Part shown: positions 14,651 to 24,111 of the stretch, one piece after another
How the letters are laid out: every line of letters begins with the position of its first letter
Position numbering within the stretch: the stretch's first letter is position 1
Assembly: GCF_000337095.1 (NCBI RefSeq)
Contig: NZ_AOIV01000003.1
Location: forward strand, 174,955-214,491
Direction of reading: 5' to 3'
Source of the DNA: Halogeometricum pallidum JCM 14848
Lineage (GTDB): Archaea; Halobacteriota; Halobacteria; Halobacteriales; Haloferacaceae
DNA: 39,537 nucleotides
Notes under the pieces: model-generated
Seen by the model: only the letters and a program-made list of their open reading frames with translations
The model's database searches: none
Told to the model about the DNA's origin: nothing
Program-made: the position numbers and the translations under genes

Positions 14651-16927
14651 TCAGTCGTCGGAGGCGACGGGTTCGGATGTCTCGGCCGCGTCGACGGCGT
14701 CTTCGAGTGCGGCGGCCGTCCCCGCCTCGAGGCCGAGGTCGCTCTCGAAGTCCACGTCTTCGTCGGTCAGGCGGAACTCCGCGAGCAGTCCTCGGAGTTC
14801 GCCCGCCCGGTCGGCGAGGTCGGTTGCGCCGTCCGCCACCTCGGTGAGCGTCGCGGTCTGCTGTTCGCTCGCCGCGGAGACGTTCTGCGCCTCGGCGGTC
14901 GTCTCCTCGCCGATGCCGGCGAGTTCGTCGGCCATCGAGAGCACCTCGTCGGCCGCGCCGGTCTGTTCGTCCATCGCGGCGGCGACTTCCTCGACGCTGG
15001 CGCTGTTCTGACTCACGCCGGCGGCTATCTCGTCGAACGACGAGAGCGCCTCGTCCACGTCGTCGGTCCCCGCCTCGACCCGTTCGCGCATCCCCTCGAT
15101 GCCGTCGACCACCTCGACCCGTTTGTCCTGGAGCGTTCCGACGTGCGTTTCGATGGTCTCGGCGTACGTCGCCGTCTCCTCGGCGAGGTGTTTCACCTCC
15201 TCGGCGACGACGGCGAACCCGGCGCCCGCCTCGCCCGCGCGGGAGGCCTCGATGTTCGCGTTCAGCGCGAGGATGTTCGTCTGCTCGGCGAGGTCGGCGA
15301 TGACGCCGGTGACGCTGCTGATGCGGGCAATCTCCTCGTCGAGGTCCTCGACCAACGCGACGGCCTCGCGCGTCTCCGCCTCGATGGCCTCGACGCTGTC
15401 GAGGGCGGCGTCGGCCGCCTCGTGGCCCTCCTCCGCCCGGCCGGCGACCTGCGCGGACCCGGCGGCCAGGTCGTCGGTCGTCGCGGAGACTTCCTGCACC
15501 GACGCCGAGAGCGAGCCCATCTCGCCGGAGAGATCGGAGAGGTGGTCGGCCTGTTCGCGCGCGCCGGCCGAGATGTGCTCGACCGAGCGGGCTATCTCGT
15601 CGCTGGCGGCGCTGACCTCGGCGGCGCCCTCGGCGACGCCGGAACTGCTGGCCGCGACCGTCTCGCCGAACGCCGTCAGGGCGAGCAGCGTCGCCTCCAA
15701 CTCGGCCGTCATCTCGTTGAACGCGACCGCGATAGTCCGCATGTCCTCGGAGTCGGAGTCTGTGTCCATCCGGACGGTCAGGTCGCCGTCGGCGGCCTCG
15801 CTCATCACGTCGCTGTAGCGACTGGCGTCCGCGCGCTGGGACTTGAGGTCGTCTCTGAGCGACGCGACGCCGTCGACGACCGAACCGAACTCGTCGGTGC
15901 GGTCCGTCGGCAGCGACACGTCCAGGTCCCCCCCGCGGAGGCGTTCGACGCGCCCCGCCAGCGCGGAGAGGGGACTGACCGTCGTGCCGTGGATGACGGC
16001 GCCGAGGACGACGAAGCCGAGGCCGACGGCGCCCAAGAGGAGGAGCAACTGCGTCGCGACCCGCGACTCGACCGCGTAGACCACATCGCTGGGCGCGTGG
16101 ACGACGGCGACGAAGTCGGTGCCGGCGACGGGCGCGTAGGCGACGAGGTGACGTTCGTCCATCACGCCGTTGGCGGCTTCCTCGTAGACGCCGGCGTTGC
16201 CGGCGGCGCCGTCGGTCAGGGCCGTCGCGTTCTCGACGCCGTAGTCACCGTAGTTACCGCGGCCCGAGGCGTCGAGTTGGACTCGTCCGTCGGCCGTGAC
16301 GACCTGCGCGAAACTCCCTTCGACTGCGGTGTCGAGGGTGAGTTCGGCGTAGCTCACGTCGGCGACGACCATCACGACGCGGTCGGACTTCAGTTGGACC
16401 GGGCTGACGAACGCCACGAGCGTCCGCCCGTCGCGCTGGTACGGGCGGGTGACCGACACCTCGTCCGCGATCGACATCTCCATCGACCCCTCGACGAACT
16501 CGGTTCCGTCGGGGAGCGGGGCGGTGCCGACGGCCTCCTCGCGGGAGCTAGCGACGATTTTCGAGTACTCGGTATCGACGTAGTGGACCTCGGCCACGGC
16601 GGTCGGGAGGACGGCTTTCTCGCGGCGGAGATACTGGGAGATGACGGGGTCGTTCGCGGTCTGGAACACGTTGTACCGCGAAATCATCCGCGCGGTCTGT
16701 CGTTGTTGGGTCATCCACCCCGACAGCTGTTCGGACTGGAGGGTGGCCGTCGTCTCCAGGTCGCGCTGGGCCGAGTGGCTCACCTCCTCGGCGACCGTGA
16801 CGTACGTGTAGCCGCCGATGGCGACGACGACCACCGTGACGACGGCGAACAACAGCGCCAGTTTCGCCAGGTAGTTTCTGCGGAGCGCTTCGGGGAGCAG
16901 TTCATCTAATTGTCGGGCGACCTTCAT
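14651..16927 (-). CDS. Methyl-accepting transducer with extracellular Cache-like sensor
   Basis: A 758-residue halobacterial transducer. TM1 is at about 19-44. An extracellular region (about 45-285) has the layout of a Cache/PAS-like ligand sensor, with [16 protein letters not shown] and later [13 protein letters not shown] and [19 protein letters not shown]2 is at about 290-312, a HAMP domain at about 315-370, then a long coiled-coil signalling domain with the conserved hairpin tip [19 protein letters not shown], which contacts CheA/CheW. It should pass an external signal to the archaellum motor; the ligand is unknown. The ATG at 16927 gives a short cytosolic N-terminus ([14 protein letters not shown]). 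The tail is Asp/Glu-rich. Its signalling half closely resembles the transducer gene immediately upstream. Confidence 0.93.
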   Translation of the reverse strand: MKVARQLDELLPEALRRNYLAKLALLFAVVTVVVVAIGGYTYVTVAEEVSHSAQRDLETTATLQSEQLSGWMTQQRQTARMISRYNVFQTANDPVISQYLRREKAVLPTAVAEVHYVDTEYSKIVASSREEAVGTAPLPDGTEFVEGSMEMSIADEVSVTRPYQRDGRTLVAFVSPVQLKSDRVVMVVADVSYAELTLDTAVEGSFAQVVTADGRVQLDASGRGNYGDYGVENATALTDGAAGNAGVYEEAANGVMDERHLVAYAPVAGTDFVAVVHAPSDVVYAVESRVATQLLLLLGAVGLGFVVLGAVIHGTTVSPLSALAGRVERLRGGDLDVSLPTDRTDEFGSVVDGVASLRDDLKSQRADASRYSDVMSEAADGDLTVRMDTDSDSEDMRTIAVAFNEMTAELEATLLALTAFGETVAASSSGVAEGAAEVSAASDEIARSVEHISAGAREQADHLSDLSGEMGSLSASVQEVSATTDDLAAGSAQVAGRAEEGHEAADAALDSVEAIEAETREAVALVEDLDEEIARISSVTGVIADLAEQTNILALNANIEASRAGEAGAGFAVVAEEVKHLAEETATYAETIETHVGTLQDKRVEVVDGIEGMRERVEAGTDDVDEALSSFDEIAAGVSQNSASVEEVAAAMDEQTGAADEVLSMADELAGIGEETTAEAQNVSAASEQQTATLTEVADGATDLADRAGELRGLLAEFRLTDEDVDFESDLGLEAGTAAALEDAVDAAETSEPVASDD

Positions 16928-16962
16928 TCGGTTCGTCGGACGAAGTTTCGGTTGAAAACAGT

Positions 16963-16978
16963 TCGCCGACAATTATCA
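16963..16978 (-). promoter_or_regulatory. Promoter element shared by the two transducer genes
   Basis: On the minus strand TGATAATT is followed after three bases by GGCGA, 36-51 bases before the transducer ATG. The same pair of blocks precedes the second transducer at nearly the same distance. TGATAATT may be the TATA box, which would give a leader of about 20 bases, or a regulator site. The flanking region 16979-17120 holds no gene. Confidence 0.45.
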
Positions 16979-17120
16979 AAATTGGTTTTCTAAATCGGGA
17001 GACGTAGCCGAGGTCATTCTCAATTATTCGTGTAATAAATCGCCGAGGAGGGGTAGTCGGTCGCCGTCAGGCGCCCGATTCGGAGCGGCCCGGCCGGAGC
17101 GTTCCGCCCCGAGCGGTCGG

Positions 17121-18725
17121 TTACGGCCGTCCGCCGTCCGTTCTCGCGGTCGCGCGCTCCCGTTCCGGGTTCGCGGCGTCGCCGTCGCTCGGGGCGTCGA
17201 CGGGACTCACCGACCGGTCGCCCGTCGCGTCCGCCGCGCCGACACCGTCCACCTCGAACTGGGCGAGTCGCTCTTGGAGTTCGTCCACCTGCCGTGCCAG
17301 TTGGGTGGCGCTGTCGGTTACTTCGCCGAGCGAGGCCGTCTGCTCCTCGGCCGCCGCGGAGACGTTCTCCGCCTCGCTGGTCGTTTCCTCGACGACGCTG
17401 GCGACCTCGTCCGTCATCGACTGAACGCCCTGCGCGGCGTTCGCCTGCTCGGAGGTGGCGGAGGATATCTCGCCGGCGCTGCCGTTCACCTCGCCGACGG
17501 CGTCGTCGATGTCGTCCAGCGTTCGGAGCGCGTTCGTCACGGCCTCGGTTCCCTCCGAGACCGACTCGCGCATTCCCTCGATGCCGTCGGTCACGTCCTC
17601 TCGTTGCTCGCGCACCTCCTCGACGAGCGTCGAGATGTCGTCGGCGAAGTCCCGCGTCTCCTCGGCCAGCGACTTCACCTCGTTGGAGACGACGGCGAAG
17701 CCCTCGCCGGCTTCGCCGGCGCGGGCTGCCTCGATGTTCGCGTTCAGCGCGAGGATGTTCGTCTGCTCGGCTAGCCCGCCGATGAGGTCGGTTATCTCGC
17801 CCACTTCGATCAGTTTCTCGTCCAATCGTTCGACGGCCGTGACCGTCTCCTCGGTCTCCCGTTCGATGGCGTCGATGCCGGAGAGGGCATCCTCGGCGAA
17901 CGCCTGCCCGCGTTGGCTCTGGACTGCCGTCTCGTCGGCCTGTGTCGCCACCTCGTCGGACGCGGCGGCGACCTGCTGGATGGCGGCCGACAGCCGTTCC
18001 ATCTCCGTCGAGAGCGTCCCGACGCTGTCGGACTGTTCGTGCGCGCCCGAGGATATCTGCTCGACGGACTCGGCCACTTCCTGACTCGCGCGGTTCACCT
18101 CGGTGGCGCTGGTCGCCACCTCCTCGCTCTGGGCGGCCACGTCGTCAGAGAAGCGCTTAACCGCGACCACCGTCGTCTCCAACCCGTCCATCATCTCGTT
18201 GAACGTCTCTGCGATGCGGCGCATGTCGTCGCTCTCGCTGTCCTCGTTCATCCGCGCCGTCAGGTCGTTGTCCGCGGCGGCGCGCATCGTATCGAGGTGC
18301 GCGCTCGCATCCTCGCGCTGGGCGCGCAGGTCTCGGCGGAGCATATCGACGCCGTCGGCGACTCGTCCGAGTTCGTCCGGACGATTTAGGTCCGCGCGTT
18401 CGTCCAAATCGCCCTCTCGGATGCGTTCGACGCGTCCTTCGAGCGTCTGGAGCGGTTGGGCGACGTACCGAGTGAGAAACAGCGCGATGGCCGCGAGGCC
18501 GAGCAGGGTACCGAGAAAGAGCACGCCGAGGTCTATCAACAGGGTCCGTTCGAGTTCCTGCGCGACCGCGGCGGAACTGTGTTGCTCTATCTCCGCGGCG
18601 AGGCCGACGTACGTGTAGACGCTGGCCCCGCCGACGAACACCGTGACGACGAGGAACAACGAGACGAGTACCTTCGTGAAACTGTCTCTAATTCGGTTCA
18701 GTAGGGGTATCTGTTCGACTTTCAT
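17121..18725 (-). CDS. Methyl-accepting transducer without an extracellular sensor domain
   Basis: A 534-residue transducer. TM1 (about 17-42) is followed by only about 20 external residues ([17 protein letters not shown]) and TM2 (about 67-90), then HAMP (about 90-140), and a signalling coiled coil with the tip [19 protein letters not shown]. It has no room for a ligand-binding domain, so it may sense membrane or cytosolic conditions or a partner protein; that is inference. Its start [16 protein letters not shown] and signalling half resemble the neighbouring transducer, suggesting a tandem duplication with loss or gain of the sensor. The C-terminal tail is Asp/Arg-rich. The two genes are 193 bases apart and each has its own promoter-like element. 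Confidence 0.92.
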   Translation of the reverse strand: MKVEQIPLLNRIRDSFTKVLVSLFLVVTVFVGGASVYTYVGLAAEIEQHSSAAVAQELERTLLIDLGVLFLGTLLGLAAIALFLTRYVAQPLQTLEGRVERIREGDLDERADLNRPDELGRVADGVDMLRRDLRAQREDASAHLDTMRAAADNDLTARMNEDSESDDMRRIAETFNEMMDGLETTVVAVKRFSDDVAAQSEEVATSATEVNRASQEVAESVEQISSGAHEQSDSVGTLSTEMERLSAAIQQVAAASDEVATQADETAVQSQRGQAFAEDALSGIDAIERETEETVTAVERLDEKLIEVGEITDLIGGLAEQTNILALNANIEAARAGEAGEGFAVVSNEVKSLAEETRDFADDISTLVEEVREQREDVTDGIEGMRESVSEGTEAVTNALRTLDDIDDAVGEVNGSAGEISSATSEQANAAQGVQSMTDEVASVVEETTSEAENVSAAAEEQTASLGEVTDSATQLARQVDELQERLAQFEVDGVGAADATGDRSVSPVDAPSDGDAANPERERATARTDGGRP

Positions 18726-18766
18726 CGTAACGACCGGATCGAAGGATATCGAACGGTTATACCTAC

Positions 18767-18780
18767 TCGCCTAATTATCA
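18767..18780 (-). promoter_or_regulatory. Second copy of the transducer promoter element
   Basis: On the minus strand TGATAATT then, after one base, GGCGA, 42-55 bases before the ATG at 18725. It matches the element ahead of the neighbouring transducer (16963-16978) in both blocks. A TATA-like reading gives a leader of about 24 bases. Confidence 0.45.
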
Positions 18781-18954
18781 GGTCCGATTTTAGAGATATT
18801 CAAATAGTTCGGAACTGATGCGGTAGAACATTAGTTACCGTTCGAGGAGGGTGGGTTTTCTGAGAGTAGTGTCGCGCAGTCACGGTCCGAAGCGAACCCC
18901 CTCCGCTTGGCTCCCTCCGGAGGACTTTATCGGGCGGCGGCCCCACCGGCGGGT

Positions 18955-19224
18955 ATGGAAACCGAAGAAGTCGAGCGACTCATCGAATCGGGTATCGAGG
19001 ACGCGGAGGCGACGGTGACGCTCCCGCGGGTTCCGGACGAAGAGCACGAGGACGCCCACTTCGCGGCCGTCATCGTCTCGCCGGCGTTCGAGGGGAAGAC
19101 ACTCGTCCAGCAGCACCAGATGGTGTACGACGCGCTCGGGGAGTCGATGACGACGGACATCCACGCGATGGAGTTGAAGACGTACACGCCCGAGGAGCAC
19201 GAGACGGTGAACGGGGACGAGTAG
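18955..19224 (+). CDS. BolA family protein
   Basis: An 89-residue protein with the BolA pattern: an N-terminal helix (EEVERLIESGIEDAEATVTL), the strand HFAAVIVSPAFEGKTLVQQHQMVYDALG, and DIHAMELKTYTPEE at the end. It matches the family core F-x-G-x-x-x-V-x-x-H/R-x-x-V-Y. BolA proteins partner with monothiol glutaredoxins and affect iron-sulfur handling and gene regulation; the haloarchaeal role is not established. The ATG at 18955 is supported by CTTTAT (18925-18930) about 27 bases upstream; the frame extends 16 codons further without a better start. It converges on the ABC operon. Confidence 0.85.
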   Translation: METEEVERLIESGIEDAEATVTLPRVPDEEHEDAHFAAVIVSPAFEGKTLVQQHQMVYDALGESMTTDIHAMELKTYTPEEHETVNGDE

Positions 19225-19322
19225 CACCGCTCGGACGGGGAGAGAAACGCGGTAACAGGGGAAGAACGGCGGCGGGAGAACGGGGAGACGCGGGGCCGGT
19301 CGGTCGGGCCCCGGTCAGCCGA

Positions 19323-20462
19323 TCAGAAGCGCGGTTCGGTCTCTTCGAGTTCGGCGAGCGAGCGGTTCTTCAGCGTCTCGCCCGTGTCGGTGTCGAACAG
19401 GTGGATGGCGTCCTCGGGGATGCGGGCGACGACCGGTTGCCCGGCGTCGAGGCTCCGCATCCCGTCGATGGTCGCCACGAACTCGGCGGCGCCGTCCGTC
19501 TCGAACGACAGGTAGACGTTGTTCTCGTTACCCATCGGTTCGACGACGTCGACGACGGTGCCGAAGTCGTGTTCGCCCGACCCCTCCTCGACCAGTTGCA
19601 CGTCCTCCGGGCGGATGCCGAGCGTGACGTTCGTCGCGTCGCCGACGGCCTCGCGCGTCTCCTGGGAGATGGGGTAGTCGAACTGGTCGCCGCTCAACCG
19701 GTCCTCCCGCGCCTCCATCTCGAAGAAGTTCATCGAGGGTTCGCCGATGAACCCCGCGACGAACAGGTTCGCGGGTTGGTGGTACGCCTCCAGCGGCGTC
19801 GCCACCTGCTGGAGTTCGCCGTCGTTGAGGATGGCGATGCGGTCGCCCATCGTCATCGCCTCCGTCTGGTCGTGCGTCACGTAGACGGTGGTGACGCCGA
19901 GGTCCTCCTGCAGACGCTGAAGCTCCGTCCGCATCTGCGAGCGGAGTTTCGCGTCGAGATTCGACAGCGGTTCGTCCATCAAGAACACCTTCGGGTCGCG
20001 CACGATGGCGCGGCCCAAGGCGACGCGCTGTTGCTGCCCGCCCGAGAGTTCGCCGGGTTTCCGGTCGAGGAGCGCGGCGATGCTCAGCATCTCGGCGGTG
20101 TCGGTGACGACCGAGTCTATCTCGCCGTCGGACATGTCCGTCGACTCTTCGAGGCCGAACGACATGTTCTGGCGGACGGTCATGTGCGGGTACAGCGCGT
20201 ACGACTGGAACACCATCGCGATGTCCCGGTCCCGCGGGGGGCGCCCGGTGACGACGTCACCGCCGAGGCGGATGTCCCCGCTGGAGGCCGTCTCCAGTCC
20301 CGCTATCATCCGGAGCGTGGTGGATTTCCCGCACCCGGAGGGACCGACGAGGACGAGAAACTCCCCGTCGGCGATATCTATCGAGACGTCGTCGACCGCG
20401 ACGATGTCCGAACCGTCGTCGTCGTACACCTTCGTAATGTGATCGAGTGTGAGTTCTGCCAT
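19323..20462 (-). CDS. Carbohydrate ABC transporter ATPase (UgpC/MsmK type)
   Basis: A 379-residue ATPase that powers uptake through the two permeases encoded just upstream. Walker A is GPSGCGKST (40-48), the signature LSGGQQQRVALGRA begins at 139, Walker B is VFLMDE (159-164), and the H-loop lies in YVTHDQTEAMTMGDR. The C-terminal 140 residues form the TOBE/OB regulatory domain of sugar importers (LGIRPEDVQLVEEG). Its ATG follows the permease stop codon directly, so translation is probably coupled. Such ATPases may serve several sugar systems. Confidence 0.95.
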   Translation of the reverse strand: MAELTLDHITKVYDDDGSDIVAVDDVSIDIADGEFLVLVGPSGCGKSTTLRMIAGLETASSGDIRLGGDVVTGRPPRDRDIAMVFQSYALYPHMTVRQNMSFGLEESTDMSDGEIDSVVTDTAEMLSIAALLDRKPGELSGGQQQRVALGRAIVRDPKVFLMDEPLSNLDAKLRSQMRTELQRLQEDLGVTTVYVTHDQTEAMTMGDRIAILNDGELQQVATPLEAYHQPANLFVAGFIGEPSMNFFEMEAREDRLSGDQFDYPISQETREAVGDATNVTLGIRPEDVQLVEEGSGEHDFGTVVDVVEPMGNENNVYLSFETDGAAEFVATIDGMRSLDAGQPVVARIPEDAIHLFDTDTGETLKNRSLAELEETEPRF

Positions 20463-21353
20463 TTATGTTTCACCTGCGACCCCTTCGGCGAACTGGTCGC
20501 CGAACAGGACGTACACCAAGAGCGTCGGGAGCGCCGCGACGAACGCGGCGGCCATCTGGACGTTGTACTGCTGGACCATCGAGCCTTGGAGTTTGTTCAG
20601 CGCTATCGTCGCCACCTCGCTCGTCGGCGAGGACACCAACACCAGCGCGAACAGGAAGTCGTTCCACACCTGCGTGAACTGGTAGATGAGCACCACCGCG
20701 AACATCGGCTTCGACAGCGGGAAGATGATGCGCTGATAGATGCGCGTGAACGTCGCGCCGTCGATGCGCGCCGCCTCCAGCATCGACTGGTCGAAACTCG
20801 CGTAGTACGACCGGAACAGGATGGTGCAGATGGGAATCCCGTAGGCCGTGTGCGTGACGATGAGTTCGATGAGTCCGACCCGCTGGGCGAGGAACGGCAC
20901 GCCGGCGAGGTAGTTCTGCAGGCCGACGATGGTCCAAAAGCGCGTCAGCGGAACGAGCACGGACTGGTACGGGACGAACATCCCGGCGACGAACAGCATC
21001 AGCACGCCGGCCTGTCCGCGCCAGTTGAGGTTCGTCAGCCCGTACGCCGCCACGGAGCCGATGAGGCCCGACAGCACCGTCGCCGGGATGGCGACGAACG
21101 CGCTGTTGTACAGCGCGCCGGAGAAGTCCGTGAGCGGGCCCTGCATCTGCGCCCACGCCTCGTACCACGGCTGGAGCGTGAAGCCGTCCCCGAACGGCGG
21201 GACGAACGGCGTCGACGAGAAGAACGCGTCCTGCGTCTTGATGGCCGTCATCAGTCCCGTCTCTAACGGCGCGAGGTAGAACAGCGCCATCGCGACGAGG
21301 ACGGCGTACAGCGCGACGCGGGAGACGCTCAGTCCCTCCGTGTCGGTGCTCAT
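20463..21353 (-). CDS. Carbohydrate ABC permease, MalG type
   Basis: A 296-residue inner permease with six predicted helices. The EAA loop that docks the ATPase is EAARIDGATFTRIYQRIIFPLSKP, typical of sugar permeases. The N-terminus is short, as in MalG, before the first helix (ALYAVLVAMALFYLAPL). The start ATGA overlaps the stop of the MalF-type gene by four bases (21350-21353), showing translational coupling. The transported sugar cannot be identified from the permease. Confidence 0.94.
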   Translation of the reverse strand: MSTDTEGLSVSRVALYAVLVAMALFYLAPLETGLMTAIKTQDAFFSSTPFVPPFGDGFTLQPWYEAWAQMQGPLTDFSGALYNSAFVAIPATVLSGLIGSVAAYGLTNLNWRGQAGVLMLFVAGMFVPYQSVLVPLTRFWTIVGLQNYLAGVPFLAQRVGLIELIVTHTAYGIPICTILFRSYYASFDQSMLEAARIDGATFTRIYQRIIFPLSKPMFAVVLIYQFTQVWNDFLFALVLVSSPTSEVATIALNKLQGSMVQQYNVQMAAAFVAALPTLLVYVLFGDQFAEGVAGET

Positions 21354-22366
21354 AGGTCACCCCGCTGGTACTGCACGTACAGGTAGGGACCGATGACCAC
21401 CAAGGCGAGTCCGAACAGCACGGTGGCGATGGCAGCCCCGTACGCCCAGTTCGACGAGCTGAACGCCTCGCGGAACATCATCGTCGCGAGGATGTCCGTC
21501 GAGGGGCCCGGCGTGTCGCCGAACATGACGTAGAGGAAGTCGAACGCCTTCAGCGCGAACACCATCAGCACGACGGCGGCGCTCATCGTCGAGGCGCGCA
21601 GTTGCGGGATGATGACGCGCCAGTACATGCGGAGCGTCGACGCGCCGTCGATGCGCGCCGCCTCGAACTGGTCGCTCGGGATGGCGCGCAGGCCGGCGAG
21701 GTAGACGACCATGCAGTAGCCGCTGAACTGCCACATCAGCGCGAAGATGACCGCCGCGAGCTTCGTGCTCGGGTCGCTTATCCAGTCGTTCGCGAGGAAG
21801 CCGAGACCGACTCCCCTGAGAACGACGTTGATGAGGCCGAACTCGGGGTTGTACATCCACGCCCAGAAGATGGCCGTCACGACGAACGACAGGCTCATCG
21901 GCAGGAGGTAGACGGTCCGCAGCGTGTTCTCGAAGCGGATACCCCGGTCGACGAGGATGGCGACGAGCAGTCCGACCACCAGCGAGACGACGGTGAACGC
22001 GACGAGCAGAACGACGGTGTTTCGCGCGGCGGCGACGAACGTCGGGTCGGCCAGCATCCGCGCGTACATCGAGAAGTCGAGGTTGCCGTAGTCGGGGCTG
22101 CCGAACCCCTCCCACTCGGTCAGCGAGATGACGGCGTTCCAGCCGATGGCGCCGTAGACGAACAGGCCCATGAGGAGCGCCGGCGGGAGCCAGAAGGGGA
22201 GCGAGCGGACGAACTCCGACTCGCGCCAGGACCGCTGGGACCCTCCGGTCGACTCCGTCGCCGTCTTCGTGACGGTGCCGCCGTCGGTCCGAACGTCGTC
22301 GCCGCTCGGGTCGCTCTCTTCGCCGCTGCCGCGGGTCACGAGTCGTCGAAAGAGTGATTCGAGCAT
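21350..22366 (-). CDS. Carbohydrate ABC permease, MalF type
   Basis: A 338-residue permease. A Ser/Asp/Thr-rich cytosolic N-terminus of about 50 residues precedes the first helix (FWLPPALLMGLFVYGAI); about six helices follow. The EAA loop is EAARIDGASTLRMYWRVIIPQLRAS. It pairs with the MalG-type subunit to form the channel. The stop overlaps the next gene's start, and the gene begins 9 bases after the binding protein, so this is one operon. Confidence 0.94.
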   Translation of the reverse strand: MLESLFRRLVTRGSGEESDPSGDDVRTDGGTVTKTATESTGGSQRSWRESEFVRSLPFWLPPALLMGLFVYGAIGWNAVISLTEWEGFGSPDYGNLDFSMYARMLADPTFVAAARNTVVLLVAFTVVSLVVGLLVAILVDRGIRFENTLRTVYLLPMSLSFVVTAIFWAWMYNPEFGLINVVLRGVGLGFLANDWISDPSTKLAAVIFALMWQFSGYCMVVYLAGLRAIPSDQFEAARIDGASTLRMYWRVIIPQLRASTMSAAVVLMVFALKAFDFLYVMFGDTPGPSTDILATMMFREAFSSSNWAYGAAIATVLFGLALVVIGPYLYVQYQRGDL

Positions 22367-22375
22367 CGTCGCCCG

Positions 22376-23761
22376 TTAGTTGGACGGGAAGGCGTTCACG
22401 AGCGCGGTGGTCGTCGAATCGACGTTCCACTGTTCGTTGAAGCCCGCGAACGCCTCGTCGATGTTGCCGTGAACGTCCGGCGTCACCGCCGTCCCGTGCG
22501 CGATGGTGGGCGGCTGTGACTCGGAGTTCTTGAAGTCCTCTATCTGCGAGGAGAGGAACGGTCCGAACTGGTCCGCCGGCACGTCGGTTCGCGGCGGGAT
22601 GGACCCTTTGACGGGGTTGAACCGCTCCTGCGCGTCGACGGTGCCGCAGTAGCTCAGGAACTTCCGCGTCGCGTCGGGCGAGGGATTGTTCTTCGGGAAG
22701 ACGAACGAGTCCGTCACCACGGAGTACATCGACGAGGTGCCCGGGAACGGGACCATGTTCCAGTCGCTCTCGTAGGCGAAGTCCGAGGCGGACTTGTACT
22801 GCCCCGCCGCCCAGTCACCCTGGTGGATGAACGCGGCGTCGCCGTTGACGACCTTGCTGTTCGCCTGGTCCCACGAGATGGAGCCGGCGTCGTCGTTGAA
22901 GTGCTGGTGGTAGTCCTTCAGCGTCCGGAGGGATTTCTTGACGGCGCTCTCGTGCTTGGAGATGTTGCCGTTCACGATGGCGTCGTTGTACGCGTCGACG
23001 CCGTTGTAGCCGAGGAAGATGGTCTCCCACAGCTGAACGGACGACCACGGCGACTGCGTCTGGTGGGCCATCGGCACCGCGTCGGTGTTCTCGGAGATGG
23101 TCGCGAGCGCGTCCGTGACCGCGGCGGGGTCCGAGAGGCTAGAGGGGTCGACGCCCGCCTCCTCGAGGACCGCCGTGTTGTAGAAGAGGTTGTTGAGCCG
23201 GTGGATGTTGAGCGGAACCGCGACGTAGTTACCCGACGGCTGGGCGAGGTCCTGTACGCCCTGCCGGTAGGCGTCGCGCATCTCCTGGCTCCACACCGAG
23301 TCGCCCAGCGTGTTCAGCACGTCGCCCTCGACGTACTGGGTGAGCGCCTTGCCCGGCCAGATCTGGAACGTGCTGGGCGGGTTCTGGTTGAGCACGCGGT
23401 TCTTGACGACCGTGTCGAGCGCCGACCCCGCGCCGCCGGGCGCCGGGTTGTTGTTCACCTCGACGTCCGGGTACTCCTGTTTGAACCCTTCGAGCAGCGC
23501 GTTCAGCGCGTCCTGCTCGCCGCCGGCCGTCCACCAGTGGACGAGTTCGAGCGCGTTGCCGCTGCCGCCGCTCTGTTCGGTCGCGGTCTCGGTGGATTCT
23601 CCGCTCGTCCCCTCGCCGCCCGCCTGTGTCGTTCCCTCCGTCTCGGTCTGTTCGCCGCCGCTGGAACAGCCGGCAAGTCCCGCCATTCCGGCACCAGCCA
23701 GACCGCTGAGTCGAAGATACGTGCGTCGCGAAAGTCCGTCGTCGTCGGTTTTTTCGTTCAT
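22376..23761 (-). CDS. Sugar-binding lipoprotein of the ABC transporter
   Basis: A 461-residue family 1 extracellular solute-binding protein. A Tat signal (LSRRTYLRLSGLAG) leads to the lipobox LAGC (Cys32), then a Gly/Ser/Thr/Glu-rich linker of about 40 residues and the two-lobe binding domain (ALELVHWWTAGGEQDALNAL; FIHQGDWAAGQYKS). HWWTAGGEQDALN resembles glucose- and mannose-type binders of thermophilic bacteria, so a monosaccharide ligand is possible, but weakly supported. It is first in the operon and is preceded by a strong inverted repeat over the promoter. Confidence 0.93.
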   Translation of the reverse strand: MNEKTDDDGLSRRTYLRLSGLAGAGMAGLAGCSSGGEQTETEGTTQAGGEGTSGESTETATEQSGGSGNALELVHWWTAGGEQDALNALLEGFKQEYPDVEVNNNPAPGGAGSALDTVVKNRVLNQNPPSTFQIWPGKALTQYVEGDVLNTLGDSVWSQEMRDAYRQGVQDLAQPSGNYVAVPLNIHRLNNLFYNTAVLEEAGVDPSSLSDPAAVTDALATISENTDAVPMAHQTQSPWSSVQLWETIFLGYNGVDAYNDAIVNGNISKHESAVKKSLRTLKDYHQHFNDDAGSISWDQANSKVVNGDAAFIHQGDWAAGQYKSASDFAYESDWNMVPFPGTSSMYSVVTDSFVFPKNNPSPDATRKFLSYCGTVDAQERFNPVKGSIPPRTDVPADQFGPFLSSQIEDFKNSESQPPTIAHGTAVTPDVHGNIDEAFAGFNEQWNVDSTTTALVNAFPSN

Positions 23762-23787
23762 GGTAATTTGTCGTTGACAGTTGCGCG

Positions 23788-23816
23788 TAAACCATTACCG
23801 CATGGTTTAGTTAAAC
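23788..23816. promoter_or_regulatory. Inverted-repeat operator over the sugar-operon promoter
   Basis: TAAACCA (23788-23794) and TGGTTTA (23803-23809) are a perfect inverted repeat with an 8-base spacer. The right arm overlaps a second one, GTTTA (23805-23809) and TAAAC (23812-23816). The first arm sits where the TATA box of the binding-protein gene would be (about 27-33 bases upstream of the start), so a protein bound here would block transcription. A TrmB- or GlpR/DeoR-type regulator is likely in a haloarchaeon, but none is encoded in this window. Confidence 0.6.
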
Positions 23817-24111
23817 ATTTCCGGTCTTTACTGATATATGAGTGAATCAGTATATGGGCACAGTATGGTATGTACCGAATCGCTCGACAGCGAGCGGATA
23901 CGGGCGATGTAGATCGCGTATCCGATAGGTCGGCGCTGACGACGGCAAAGAAAATCCTCTCGAACCGCGGCGTTTCGGGCCGTTACGCCGAGATTTCGTT
24001 TCGTCTCCCAGAAAATTGTTTTCAGTTCGTGAAACGGTGTCGTCGGTGCGCTGGGGGCGAATGGGACCGGGACCAACGGGTTTTACGCGGACACCCTTCG
24101 TCCCCCGACGT
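23817..24111. other. Intergenic region between the sugar operon and fumC
   Basis: About 295 bases with no supported gene; the short frames here lack haloarchaeal codon bias. ACTGAT (23830-23835) and ATCAGT (23846-23851) form an inverted repeat with a 10-base spacer, perhaps an upstream regulator site of the sugar operon. TTTTAC (24081-24086) about 27 bases before the fumC ATG is the probable fumC TATA box. The region 23870-24060 is moderately AT-rich and otherwise featureless. Confidence 0.5.

Noticed and set aside
14366-16909. 847-codon plus-strand frame opposite the transducer
   Set aside because: Shadow of the transducer; its residues reflect antisense Glu/Ala codons and it has no promoter or domain.
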